DNA from: Ceratothoa steindachneri
Lineage: Eukaryota; Arthropoda; Malacostraca; Isopoda; Cymothoidae
NCBI GenBank assembly: GCA_963969495.1
Contig: OZ018324.1
Location: 137,064,579-137,128,578, forward strand
DNA length: 64,000 nucleotides
Direction of reading: 5' to 3'
Numbering within the stretch: the first letter of the stretch is position 1; the number at the start of each line of letters is the position of its first letter. A program made the translations under genes and the position numbers. Shown piece by piece: positions 45,359 through 55,188 of this stretch. A model generated the notes under the pieces. That model was not told where the DNA came from and did no database searches. It saw only the letters and a program-made list of their open reading frames with translations.

Positions 45359-46512
45359 CTAGTTTCCCGCCCGCAAAGACCTAATAACACGATCATACTC
45401 TTCCCACAACACATCTACCCCCTTCCTACTCAAATGCAGTCCATCCATCGCATACATTTCTTTCATTCCAACAAACCTATCCCACACATCAACAAACATG
45501 ACACCTTCCATCTCACACATCCTCCTCACATAATCATTCAGCCCACTCGCACAAGACATCCATTCTACCCCAACATCCATTCTTGGAAGCACACCTGTCA
45601 TAACACCTTTCATTCTACTTTCTTTCACCTTTTCAATCAACCTCTTGTACCTCTCACGTAACTCACATGCACCCACTTTCTTCACATCATTCACTCCTAC
45701 ATGTGTAATCACAACCGCATCCCTTGCACAGCCAGACACCAGCTCCTCATACCTATCAGACACATCTCTCACTCCAGCACCTGGCAAACACACCCTCAAA
45801 CCATTCAATCTACTTGCATTCAACTTCCTATCTAAATATCTAACTCGCGAATCACCCATCACAAGCACTTCAGTCAGACTCCTATTCCTAACCCCCACAG
45901 ACCTAACTCCATCCCCACTCCTATTCTCATTCAAACTACCAGTCACTCTACTACCTCCACCCCCATCAGTCATATCACTTCCAGTTACTTCCTCTCTTAG
46001 GGCACTGAATCTATTAGTCAAGCTAATAGGTTCTGTGTCCCTCTGACTCACACACCTATTCTCCCCCTGGCTAACAACCTCAACAGAGGCAACCCTATTC
46101 TCACAAAGAACAGGAGAAGCCTCCCTAGCTTCACGTTTCCTAACCACTCTCCACTGTCCCCCATTCTCACTAGGCCTATTTCTAACTAATCTAAGGGGGC
46201 TAACTTCACTATCCCTAGAACTATCATATCCTACCTCCTCCACTGGCCCTCTACCTTCACCTGAAACATCTAACTGGCCTACCTCACCAACTAACCTATT
46301 CCCAGCTCTAGGCCTAACACTAAGTTCCCTCCTGAGCTCAGCAACTAACCTCTCCAGCCTACATATCCTGTCTAAATCCTGCCTTCTCATCCCCTCTAAA
46401 TCTACAATGCATTCACGCAGCCCACATACAACACATGTATACCCCTCACCAACTATATACAATCAATGCATACATTCCGACACTCATGCTCACTTTCATC
46501 TCCGAACTCCAT
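45359..46512 (-). pseudogene. CR1-like family C ORF1: zinc finger, coiled coil, SGNH domain
   Basis: An ATG at 46512 begins MEFGDESEHECRNVCIDC. A frame change near 46455 leads into the long open frame (CVVCGLRECIVDLEGMRR) that runs to the TAG at 45359. The N-terminus has paired cysteines and a short coiled coil (LDRICRLERLVAELRREL). The C-terminal half is an SGNH/GDSL hydrolase fold: VLVMGDSRVRYLDRKL (Ser block), THVGVNDVKKVGACEL (GxND block) and AMDGLHLSRKGVDVL (DxxH block). CR1 ORF1 proteins are known to carry such an esterase domain and to bind element RNA. Except for the N-terminal shift it is intact. Confidence 0.8.
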
Positions 46513-46655
46513 CACTTATTCAAACAAAGAAAGAACTTAAGTAGTAATAATAAAAAAAGAGCAACTTAGCTTTCGCTGATTGTGGTGAAAAAACAAAAAA
46601 AACAAAAACAAACTGTAGAAAAATCTGAAAAATAAATCAACAGACTGAGAGTTCT

Positions 46656-47545
46656 ATGAAACACGTGCTACCTGTTCGAAGGTCAGTCGATAGAGAAGTT
46701 GAAGTTGATAAGGAAGTGATCAGATATAGCATTGGACAAATTTGTAGTCATCAGGTTGGAAATAAGACACTCAGAGATTACAAGGTCTAAAATGTTACCA
46801 TGAGAGTGGGTAGGGGAAGAAACGTGTTGAGTGAGGGAGAAGAGATCAAGGATTTCAGAGAAGGCCTTGAGATTAGGATTGTTGCCAGGAAGGTTGAAAT
46901 CACCGAGGATTAGCAGCGAACCAGTGGGGGAGAGGCCAGCAAGGAGGTTACTAAATTCATCAAGAAAAAGCTCAAGGGAGGAGCTGGGGGGGGGGGGCAG
47001 TAGAGGACTAAGATAGTTAGAGAGGGGGTGGAATCAGAGACATTGATGAGCGCCTCAAAAGAAAGAAGAGGGGGAAGAGGGCAGATTATTTAGAGGGAAG
47101 GAGGCACTGTGAATAAGAGCAACTCCACCACCGCGAGAGTTACGGGAGGTATGGGAGTGGACGTAACCATCAGGGGTAGCGAGATTTAAACAGCAAGCCA
47201 AGTTTCCGTGAGTCCAAGGAGAGTGACTTGAGTGTTAACGAGGAGATGATGAATGTAGTCAGCCTTCTTTGAGAGGCTTCTGACATTGAGGAGAGACGCT
47301 GAGAGAAACGGGTGAAGGGGCAGGTGAAGAAGAATCAGGGGTAAGTGGGGGAGGGAGGGTTGATTCAAGTAAAAAAAGTTTTCTAAGAGCAGGAGCTAAA
47401 CGGAAACCACGTTTAGTGTGGCGGCGGGAACAAGAAATTCCCAATGCATTAATGTGCGTAAGGGTGTTTTGAGAAACACTGGTAGCAGTTCCATTGAGGG
47501 CAAGAATCGTTAACCTATCAATCATAGTGGCTAAGCGACACAATA
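46656..47545 (-). pseudogene. L2-like LINE ORF2 endonuclease region
   Basis: An ATG at 47543 starts MIDRLTILALNGTATSVS. A frame change near 47265 leads to LNVRSLSKKADYIHHLL and LGLTETWL (Glu) near 47200. Further left come LILGDFNLPGNNPNLKAFSE near 46910 and HGNILDLVISNL with AISDHFLI near 46740-46800, which are the endonuclease GDFN and SDH motifs. It has several stops. It links to the RT part at 41331-42545 across the CR1-like insertion. Confidence 0.75.
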
Positions 47546-47825
47546 ATGGGAGAAAAGCAAATTAACTATATAAGTAGAATGGCTTAAGCGACACAATAAC
47601 AGGAGAAACAACAATCGAGACAAAATAAAGAGTAATCGAATAGTGTGAACAAATAAAATTATGATAGAAACAAGAAACGAGGGAAAAAAAATAGTGACGA
47701 ATCAGAATTAGCGGCCATACTCTATAAAACGACAATTCGCAATAGATACCACGCCTTCCTGAGTGCTATTGCGAATCCATACCTGCTAATAACATTCATT
47801 TTTGGACTTTTAGTTTCCCCTAAGT
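47546..47825. other. Unassigned spacer, possible L2-like 5' UTR
   Basis: No coding. A short motif, GGCT(T)AAGCGACACAATAA, is repeated near 47530 and 47581, and may belong to the 5' UTR of the L2-like LINE. Confidence 0.4.
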
Positions 47826-48567
47826 CAGATCAGGTAGATCATGTTTGACTAATTTACTAGACTTTCTGGAGTTTGTAACAGATCAAGTAGATAAGGGAGA
47901 GAATGTAGATATAATTTACTTAGATTTTAGTAAAGCATTTGATAAGGTACCACATAGGAGACTAGTTCATAAATTAATAATGATTGGGATATGTGGGTGT
48001 GTTTCAAATTGGATAGCTGAGTGGCTGAAAGACAGGAAGCAAAGGGTAGTGCTAAATGGTGTAAAGTCAGAGTGGAGGGATGTTATGGGAAAAGATAATA
48101 GAGAATTTAACTATGAAATGGATGGGCATTGGCTGAGCTCTGTAGAGGATGAGAAAGATCTAGGAGTAGTAATAGATAAGTCATTAAGGTTTTCTAAGCA
48201 GTGTATTGAAGCAAGAAATAGGGCAAATAGAGTGCTGGGTTTCATTAAGAGAAATGTCAGTTACAAAAGTAAGGAGGTTATTCTTAAACTCTATAACTCT
48301 TATGTTAGGCCACATCTAGAGTACTGTATACAGGCATGGTCCCCACATTTTAGACACGATATTAACCTTCTCGAGTCAGTGCAACAGAGGGCAACAAAGA
48401 TTATTCCTTCCTTGAGGCACCTTGAATATATAGATAGACTTAGGGTGTTAAATATGTTCTCGTTCGAAAGGTGTGTGAGAGGGGATATGATTGAGCTTTT
48501 TAAAAAAATTTCTGGGATAGATAAATTGGATGTTAGCAAGTTTTTTGAGTTAGATGATGGCAGTTGG
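47826..48567 (+). pseudogene. CR1-like family C, plus-strand copy with RT core deleted
   Basis: The frame 47845-48612 begins MTNLLDFLEFVTDQVDKGEN and is almost identical to the minus-strand copy at 42678-43646. Between SEWRDV and MGKDNREF it lacks the 77 codons that hold GVPQGSVLG and the FADD site, an in-frame deletion near 48084. It continues through RPHLEYCIQAWSPHFRHDI to FFELDDG, then runs into the LINE inserted at 48568. The 5' end is truncated at about 47826. The 3' continuation is at 53104. Confidence 0.85.
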
Positions 48568-48802
48568 CTGTCTGGCTTTGTTCTGGAAGGTTGTCTTGCA
48601 GGAAGCTCTTGATTCTCATTGTAAGATTGGGATATAATACTGATTTGGGTGTATAGTTTTTCTTGTATTTATTTAATACATCAATCACTGTGTAATAAAT
48701 ACATTAGTGATTAATACTTTTGGGGAAGATAACTGGCAGCAATCCTGAGCAAGAATTTTTTTTGGTGAGTGTAAACTTTTTCCTTAGTAAATTTCTGAGA
48801 GT
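48568..48802 (+). promoter_or_regulatory. 5' UTR of the full-length CR1-like LINE
   Basis: 235 bp between the family C flank and the ORF1 ATG. LINE 5' UTRs carry internal promoters. I see no named motif, and the stretch is AT-rich around 48650-48720. Confidence 0.5.
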
Positions 48803-49822
48803 ATGGCTGTTTGTATAGATGGTGAGAGCATGCCGTTTGAAAGTAGTGTGTATGTGGTGTGTGATGCATGTGGAGTTGAAAGGAGAGTGAATGTAACTGA
48901 ATGCCGTGTGTGTTTTCTGGAAGGGGAGGTTAGGAGGTTGAGTGGGGAATGTAAGAGGTTGAATGATTTGGTGTTTGAGGTGAGAAGAGATGCAAGTGTG
49001 CGATTGAAGGGTGAGATTAGTGCTAAGAGGGTGGAAGATAGGGCTAGGACTGGGAACAGTGTGGAAGTTGTGAGTGATGATGAATGGTGGGTGAAAATGG
49101 ATAGGATAGATAAGTTAGGACAGGTTAGGTGTGTGAATGAGAGGGACATAGAACCTGTTAGGTTGACTAACAGATTCAATGTCCTGAGAGAGGAAGAGTG
49201 TGAAAGTGATTTGCCTGGTGTGATTGTGGATGAAAGCAGGATGGGTGGTAGTGTGACTGAGAGCAGGAGGGAGGGTAATGTTAGGCCAAGACAGAATAGG
49301 AGAATGACTGAGGTGCTAGTGATGGGTGACTCTCAGATTAGGTATTTAGATAGGAAGTTGAGTGATAGCAAGTGGAAGGGAATGAGAGTTTGTCTGCCGG
49401 GTGCTGGTGTAAGTGATGTTTGTGAGAGGTATGATAGGCTGGTTTCTGGGTGTGAGAGGGATGCAGTTGTGATTACCCATGTGGGAGTGAATGATGTAAA
49501 GAAGGTGGGTACATGTGAGTTACGTGAGCAGTATAAAAGGTTAGTTGAAAGGATGAGTAAAAGCAGGGTAAAAGGTGTTGTTTCTGGTGTGCTTCCAAGA
49601 TTGGATGTGGGGGTAGAATGGTTGTCGCGTGCAATTGGTTTGAATGAATTTGTGAAAGGACTGTGTGAGGAGTTAGGATTGGTGTTTGTAGATGTCTGGG
49701 GAGGGTTTTACGGGAATAGGAGGTTGTATGCGATGGATGGGCTCCATCTTAGTCGGGCAGGTGTTGAGGTTCTATGGGGGGAGCTGGATAGTGTGATTAG
49801 GTCCTTACGGGTGGGAAACTAG
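48803..49822 (+). CDS. CR1-like LINE ORF1 protein (SGNH esterase-like), intact
   Basis: A 339-residue protein that would bind LINE RNA and help form the ribonucleoprotein. The ATG at 48803 is the first in frame. The N-terminus has two cysteine pairs (VVCDACGVERR, CRVCFLEGEVRRL; residues about 19-48) followed by a short coiled coil. Residues about 171-335 form an SGNH/GDSL hydrolase-like domain: VMGDSQIRYLDRKL with Ser177, ITHVGVNDVKKVG with Asn230, and MDGLHLSRAGVEV with Asp312 and His315. All four signature positions are present, so the domain could be active. CR1 ORF1 proteins of this design are known in vertebrates and invertebrates. Substrate is unknown. Strand composition is rich in G and T. 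Confidence 0.88.
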   Translation: MAVCIDGESMPFESSVYVVCDACGVERRVNVTECRVCFLEGEVRRLSGECKRLNDLVFEVRRDASVRLKGEISAKRVEDRARTGNSVEVVSDDEWWVKMDRIDKLGQVRCVNERDIEPVRLTNRFNVLREEECESDLPGVIVDESRMGGSVTESRREGNVRPRQNRRMTEVLVMGDSQIRYLDRKLSDSKWKGMRVCLPGAGVSDVCERYDRLVSGCERDAVVITHVGVNDVKKVGTCELREQYKRLVERMSKSRVKGVVSGVLPRLDVGVEWLSRAIGLNEFVKGLCEELGLVFVDVWGGFYGNRRLYAMDGLHLSRAGVEVLWGELDSVIRSLRVGN

Positions 49823-49920
49823 AAGCTGTTAGAGGTAAGGGAATAACAGGAATAGAGGGCAGGTGTAGGAAATGGAAGGGATGCAGAGATAGAGGAATAG
49901 CTAAGGGAGAGGGCATACTG

Positions 49921-52854
49921 ATGCGTTATAGGGGGACTAATGCACAAGTGAATGAGCAGATAACTAGGAATAGAAAAGCACGCTGCAATGAAGATGGGAA
50001 TAATAAAAAAACCTTAAAAATATACTACACAAATGGTCGGAGTATAAGGAATAAGATAGATCTCTTAAGAGCGTTAGCGAGTGAAGAGAATTTTGATATA
50101 ATTGCGATAACAGAGTCATGGCTTGATTTGGCAGGAAATCACTTTAAACCTGAGGTTGAGATTGAGGGCTTTAACATGTTCCATACAGATAGGAATAGGA
50201 AGAGAGGAGGAGGGGTTATTATTTATATTAAAGATAATCTCCAGTGTTGTGTAAACAGTACAATTAAATTAGATGATAACACAGAGTCATTATGGCTAAA
50301 TGTAAAGGAAGGTAAAAACAAGCTTATCATAGGATTATTATACAGACCACCAAATCTTAGTAAGGAAGCTTCAAATCTTCTGTGGCAGGAGATTGAACGG
50401 GCATGTAGAAGTAAGCATGTGTGTATAATGGGCGATTTTAATTACAGAAATATAGACTGGGAAGCTCTTGTGGGTGATCAGGAGGCTGAGGAATTTTTGA
50501 ATGTTGTCCAAGATAATTTTCTGAGGCAGATTATTAACGAACCCACTAGAGGTAATAATATACTGGATTTAGTTCTGACAAATAGGGAAGAAGTTATTAA
50601 GGATACTGAGATTGGAGGAAATTTGGGTAATAGTGACCATTGTGAAATTAGATTGAAGATGAAATGGAATGGTATTGATAGTAGCATGAACAATGTTAAA
50701 ATTCCTGACTTTAGAAGAGCAAATTATAATGGGCTAAGGACTTACCTGGAGGCAGTTGTACAGAAACCAGGCAATGAAATCAATTCAGGAATAGATTCAA
50801 TGATATCAGTTAGTGGAGACAATAATCACCAGGAGGAAGAGATTACAATTGAAGAGGAGTATGAAAGAATAATTGAGCAATTAATTACAGGTCAGATCAT
50901 TAACATTCCTTATAAGGAGATTAGGACTAAAAATAATGACCCAAAATGGATGACAGATAAAATTAAGCATTATATTGGCATTAAAAAGGGCATTTATAGG
51001 AAAATAAAAAATGGAGAGGATCACTTAAGGCAGAGATATAATGAACTAGCAAGAGATGTTAAAAAGTTAGTTAGAGTAGCAAGGAGAAATTATGAAATTA
51101 AAGTGGCAAATAGGGCAAAGGAAGATCCTAAAAGTTTTTATCAATTATACAAAACTAAGGTTAGAGATAAAATAGGCCCACTTATAGATTCCAATGGAGA
51201 ATTAGTGAGTGATAGGGACTCAATGGCTGGAATGCTAAATGACTTTTTTCTCTCAGTATTTACACAGGAGGATACTCTAAATATACCCGAGGTGTCAATG
51301 ATCTTTCGGGGTAATGATGAAGAGAAATTAAAGGATATCTTGATCACAAAGGAGATAGTGACAAAGGAAATTGATAAAATCAAAAGTAGTAAAGCACCCG
51401 GTCCTGATGAGGTCTTTCCTAGAATTTTGAAAGAATGTAAGGATGTGTTAAGTGAGCCCCTAGCATGCATCTTTAGAAAATCATTGGAGAGTGGCATTGT
51501 GCCAGTGGCATGGAAGAAAGCCAATGTGATACCTATATTTAAGAAAGGGGATAAAACAAATATGTCTAATTACAGACCAGTAAGTTTGACATCAGTGGTA
51601 GGGAAAATGATGGAATCTATTATAGCAAGGAACATTAGGGATCACTTGGATAAGCATAAGTTGATAAAAGAATCACAGCATGGCTTTAGTAAGGGTAAAT
51701 CCTGCCTGACTAATTTGCTGTCTTTTTATAGTAAGGTGTATGAAGCAGCAGATAAGGATGAAAACTATGATATTTTATACTTGGACTTTAGTAAGGCTTT
51801 TGATCGAGTGCCACACTTACGGCTTCTGAGCAAAGTTAAAGCACACGGGATCGATGGCAGTATATTTAGGTGGATTCAGTCATGGCTTGGTGACAGAGAG
51901 CAAAGAGTTAGTATAGATGGAGTTAAATCTGAGTGGGGGTGTGTTAGCAGTGGAGTTCCGCAAGGATCTGTTTTGGGTCCCTTGCTATTCTTAATTTATA
52001 TTAATGATCTTGACATAGGTATAAGTAGTGACCTGAGTAAATTTGCTGATGATACTAAGCTAGGTAGGGCCATTAGGGCTGATTCTGATGCTGTTGTAAT
52101 GCAGGAGGAATTGACCATTCTGTCCAATTGGGCTGAGAAATGGCAAATGAAGTTTAACATAGACAAATGTAGTGTACTTAGTATAGGTAGAAATAATCCA
52201 CTGAATAGTTATAAATTAAATGGGAGAAATTTAGGGAGGACCGATTGTGAGAGGGACTTGGGTATTTTGGTAAGTTCAGACCTTCGTCCTAGAAAGCAAT
52301 GCCTAAATGCTAAGAATAAAGCTAATAGGATATTGGGATTCATTAGGAGGAGTGTAAGCAATAAGAGTGCTGAAGTCATTCTAAAACTGTATCTGGCGCT
52401 AGTTAGGCCTCATCTAGACTATGCAGTACAATTTTGGTCACCATATTATAGGAAGGATATTGATTTGCTTGAGTCTGTGCAGAGAAGGATGACAAAGATG
52501 ATTGGTGGGCTAAGGAACTTACCTTATGGTGAAAGGCTCAGAAAACTAAATCTACATACATTGGAAAGGAGAAGAGTCAGAGGGGGATTGATTGAAGTCT
52601 TCAAATGGGTAAAAGGATATAATAAAGGGGATCTGGGTAAGGTTCTTATACTTAGTGAACATGACAGGACACGTAGCAATGGGTTTAAGCTTGATAAGTA
52701 TAGGTTTAGGAAGGAGATTGGGAGGAATTGGTTTACAAATCGTGTGGTAGATGAATGGAATAGGCTCACTAGACATGTGATAGAAGCCTCCTCTCTGGGT
52801 AGTTTTAAGAATAGATTAGATAAATATATGAATGAAGCTGCTAGATGGGACTGA
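49921..52854 (+). CDS. CR1-like LINE ORF2 protein: endonuclease and RT, intact
   Basis: A 977-residue protein performing target-primed reverse transcription in the nucleus. Residues about 31-245 are an APE-type endonuclease: YYTNGRSIRNK, ITESWLD with Glu65, GLLYRPPN, MGDFNYRNIDW (171-180) and SDH at 238-240. The RT follows: SSKAPGPDEVFPRILKE, NVIPIFKKGDKTNMSNYRP, ESQHGFSKGKSCLTNLL, LYLDFSKAFDRVPH, SGVPQGSVLGPLLFLIYIND and FADD at 708-711. The C-terminal region includes RPHLDYAVQFWSPYYRKDID and NWFTNRVVDEWNRLTRH. Every motif needed for activity is present and no stop interrupts it. It lies 98 bp after ORF1, so it may need reinitiation. A recently active copy is likely. Confidence 0.93.
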   Translation: MRYRGTNAQVNEQITRNRKARCNEDGNNKKTLKIYYTNGRSIRNKIDLLRALASEENFDIIAITESWLDLAGNHFKPEVEIEGFNMFHTDRNRKRGGGVIIYIKDNLQCCVNSTIKLDDNTESLWLNVKEGKNKLIIGLLYRPPNLSKEASNLLWQEIERACRSKHVCIMGDFNYRNIDWEALVGDQEAEEFLNVVQDNFLRQIINEPTRGNNILDLVLTNREEVIKDTEIGGNLGNSDHCEIRLKMKWNGIDSSMNNVKIPDFRRANYNGLRTYLEAVVQKPGNEINSGIDSMISVSGDNNHQEEEITIEEEYERIIEQLITGQIINIPYKEIRTKNNDPKWMTDKIKHYIGIKKGIYRKIKNGEDHLRQRYNELARDVKKLVRVARRNYEIKVANRAKEDPKSFYQLYKTKVRDKIGPLIDSNGELVSDRDSMAGMLNDFFLSVFTQEDTLNIPEVSMIFRGNDEEKLKDILITKEIVTKEIDKIKSSKAPGPDEVFPRILKECKDVLSEPLACIFRKSLESGIVPVAWKKANVIPIFKKGDKTNMSNYRPVSLTSVVGKMMESIIARNIRDHLDKHKLIKESQHGFSKGKSCLTNLLSFYSKVYEAADKDENYDILYLDFSKAFDRVPHLRLLSKVKAHGIDGSIFRWIQSWLGDREQRVSIDGVKSEWGCVSSGVPQGSVLGPLLFLIYINDLDIGISSDLSKFADDTKLGRAIRADSDAVVMQEELTILSNWAEKWQMKFNIDKCSVLSIGRNNPLNSYKLNGRNLGRTDCERDLGILVSSDLRPRKQCLNAKNKANRILGFIRRSVSNKSAEVILKLYLALVRPHLDYAVQFWSPYYRKDIDLLESVQRRMTKMIGGLRNLPYGERLRKLNLHTLERRRVRGGLIEVFKWVKGYNKGDLGKVLILSEHDRTRSNGFKLDKYRFRKEIGRNWFTNRVVDEWNRLTRHVIEASSLGSFKNRLDKYMNEAARWD

Positions 52855-53103
52855 CTTTTTTATGTACATATGTATATATTTTTCTAAGGAGTGGGGAGAT
52901 TATTTTGCGGTTGCATGAATGGACATAATCCTCTGGATGCATTTTATGTATATTGTAGATTAGATCTGACGAACTCCTGTAAAGGGTGACAATGTTGATG
53001 ACTTTTCTCTGGTAAGAAATCTTTTGTGTGTTGACTGGAACAGGAGCTGCCAAGTGTAGGCCATGAATGGTCTTTTGCAGTCTCCTTCTTTTCTTATGTT
53101 CTT
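52855..53103 (+). other. 3' UTR of the full-length CR1-like LINE
   Basis: About 250 bp starting at the ORF2 stop. It has GCATGAATGGACATAATCC and ends CTTATGTTCTT. The same sequence ends the second copy at 57441-57695, and appears inverted at 55189-55440. Confidence 0.85.
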
Positions 53104-53585
53104 AAATCGGACTAGAGGTCACCACTTGAAAATTAAAAAGCAAGGATGTAGGTTGGATTTAAGAAAATATTTTTTCAACAATAGAGTGGTAGATTTCTGG
53201 AACAAATGTATTTAAGAGTAGGTTGGATGAGTTTATGGGGAGGGAAGGTAGTGATGGTTCCTAAGTTTTGCATATATTAATATTGTTTGTATATATATAG
53301 CTGCATAATTTAGTTCTTGACAAGCCTTGATTGGTGATACCCTTGTTTCTGGACGCAATCCTCTGGATGTAGTTTTCCTGGGAGTTTGGGTGCCTTAAAA
53401 AGAGGCCATTTGACTCCGATGACCTATGATGAGCCCTTGTGGCTTTTGTCATCTGTTATTATATTGTGGGGGACTTTGTTGATGGTGCTTTTTGTGGGTG
53501 GGTTTTGACAGATGCGGATGATCTTTGATAGGCCCTTGTTGTTTTTGTCATCCGTGAAATTATGTTATATGTTATGTTAAATTAA
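53104..53585 (+). mobile_element. 3' end of the family C CR1-like LINE
   Basis: The family C tail resumes: CGGACTAGAGGTCACC, then KYFFNNRVVDFWN-coding sequence near 53165 with a deletion, then FKSRLDEFMG. The 3' UTR follows with CCTTGTGGCTTTTGTCATC near 53440 and ends GTTATATGTTATGTT. It joins the piece at 47826-48567. Confidence 0.8.
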
Positions 53586-53984
53586 CTGTTGAAGAACTTA
53601 AATATACCCAAGAAATAAATTTGGTATCAATATTCAATTTGGGGTCATTTGTTTATGGAAGTCACATTTATACTACCTGTATCATTGGTCTTACTTCGTG
53701 ATGTTACAGGAGTTTTATTACTGTATGTTGGATTATGATATATAGCAGAGTAATTCGGGTAGGTGTTTGATTTCTCTGAACCAGAAGTTGATGGCTGTGA
53801 AGAGAAACGTAACAGCTTGGTCAGTCTCTTTGATCACTTTATGTAGTTGTTTTAGAGTAGGATCAACATTAGGTAATTCGATATCAGTATTAGAATTAGG
53901 TCGTTTTAGTTTAACTCAAGATTTGTCCTTTTGAGACATCTCGAGAGAAGAATGGCCCCGTGCCCTAGGGCACGGGCGACTTTC
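53586..53984. other. Unassigned spacer containing a perfect 20-bp palindrome
   Basis: No coding is seen. CCCGTGCCCTAGGGCACGGG at 53957-53976 is a perfect palindrome. Confidence 0.6.
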
Positions 53985-54360
53985 ATTAAGGAAAAGGTCT
54001 TAGGTTACTAAGGCAGTGGATATAAGGAGATAACCTAACATAACATAATTTCACAGATGACAAAAGCCACAAGGGCCTATCAAAGGTCATCCATATCCAT
54101 CAAATCCCGCCCACATAATGCATCTATAGGATTTTGTCAGATCATGCTTCTACAATATACAATTTAACAATCCATAGGATTATGTCCAACCATGCATCTA
54201 CAATATATAATTTAAAGCCTCCATAGGAGTCTCAAAAACAAAATCAAAGTCCCCCAAAATATACAATAAAAAGAAACTGCATCCACAGGAATGAGTCAAG
54301 AAACATATCCCCATACCAAAAAGTAAGAAATTAACCCTCCATCCCCATATAATCATCCAA
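53985..54360 (-). mobile_element. CR1-like LINE 3' UTR, minus orientation
   Basis: AACATAACATAATTTCAC near 54035 and GATGACAAAAGCCACAAGGG near 54057 are the inverted form of the family C 3' end near 53430-53580. The fragment continues to about 54360 with further tail-like repeats of a CATAGGATT type (54120-54260). It faces the plus-strand tail at 53104-53585, so the two are inverted relative to each other. Confidence 0.65.
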
Positions 54361-55188
54361 GGAGATTAGGACTAAAAATAATGACCCAAAATGGATGACA
54401 GATAAAATTAAGCATTATATTGGCATTAAAAAGGGCATTTATAGGAAAATAAAAAATGGAGAGTATCACTTAAGGCAGAGATATAATGAACTAGCAAGAG
54501 ATGTTAAAAAGTTAATTAGAGTAGCAAGGAGAAATTATGAAATTAAAGTGGCAAATAGGGCAAAGGAAGATCCTAAAAGTTTTTATCAATTATACAAAAC
54601 TAAGGTTAGAGATAAAATAGGCCCACTTATAGATTCCAATGGAGAATTAGTGAGTGATAGGGACTCAATGGCTGGAATGCTAAATGACTTTTTTCTCTCA
54701 GTATTTACACAGGAGGATACTCTAAATATACCCGAGGTGTCAATGATCTTTCGGGGTAATGATGAAGAGAAATTAAAGGATATCTTGATCACAAAGGAGA
54801 TAGTGACAAAGGAAATTGATAAAATCAAAAGTAGTAAAGCACCCGGTCCTGATGAGGTCTTTCCTAGAATTTTGAAAGAATGTAAGGATGTGTTAAGTGA
54901 GCCCCTAGCATGCATCTTTAGAAAATCATTGGAGAGTGGCATTGTGCCAGTGGCATGGAAGAAAGCCAATGTGATACCTATATTTAAGAAAGGGGATAAA
55001 ACAAATATGTCTAATTACAGACCAGTAAGTTTGACCAGTGGTAGGGAAAATGATGGAATCTATTATAGCAAGGAATATTAGAGACCACTTGGATAAGCAT
55101 AAGTTGATAAAAGAATCACAGCATGGCTTTAGTAAGGGTAAATCCTGTCTGACTAATTTGCTGTCTTTTTATAGTAAGGTGTATGAAC
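54361..55188 (+). pseudogene. Family D ORF2 fragment, RT fingers
   Basis: The open frame from 54395 reads MTDKIKHYIGIKKGIYRKIK and continues with FKKGDKTNMSNYRPVSLTS. A 2-bp deletion near 55034 shifts the frame, and the next frame continues to the break at 55188 (CLTNLLSFYSKVYE). It is almost identical to the intact ORF2, including the RT finger motifs, but has no endonuclease. Confidence 0.9.

Larger units (their letters stand above)
42546..46655 (-). mobile_element. CR1-like LINE family C, nearly complete, minus strand
   Basis: ORF1 and ORF2 both lie on the minus strand, inserted between the endonuclease and RT of the L2-like LINE. The left (3') border at about 42546 lies within the tail KYFFTNRVVDFWNKL, so the 3' UTR is missing. 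The plus-strand copy at 47826-48567 and 53104-53585 is the same family and nearly identical over the shared RT region. No target duplication could be defined. Confidence 0.8.
36952..47545 (-). mobile_element. L2-like LINE split into three parts by two insertions
   Basis: Minus-strand L2-like sequence occupies 46656-47545 (endonuclease), 41331-42545 (RT) and 36952-37435 (C-terminus and 3' end). The gaps hold a CR1-like LINE (42546-46655) and a DNA transposon (37436-41330). The frame across the transposon insertion is exact: the codons for DYC lie to the right and for NSLL to the left, sharing the duplicated TTACA. The 3' end carries an (ATT)n-type tail (plus-strand AATAATAATAAT at 36952-36963), as known for L2 elements. 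Confidence 0.8.
48568..53103 (+). mobile_element. Full-length CR1-like LINE (family D), both ORFs intact
   Basis: The element comprises a 5' UTR (48568-48802), ORF1 (48803-49822), a 98-bp gap, ORF2 (49921-52854) and a 3' UTR ending TTTTCTTATGTTCTT at 53103. It sits inside the family C copy whose ends lie at 48567 and 53104. Short flanks (CAGTTGG left, AAATCGG right) may be a degraded 7-bp duplication. An ATGTTCTT-type 3' end fits the CR1 habit of ending in short repeats without poly(A). It is about 4.5 kb long and is the only element here with uninterrupted genes. Confidence 0.9.

Noticed and set aside
42546..46655. A target duplication around the minus-strand family C LINE
   Set aside because: I could not find matching flanks. 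The left border is inside the coding tail, so a deletion may have removed it.
51141..51524. Minus-strand 127-residue frame, repeated at 54586-54969
   Set aside because: It is the exact antisense of LINE ORF2 and is repeated only because the LINE is.
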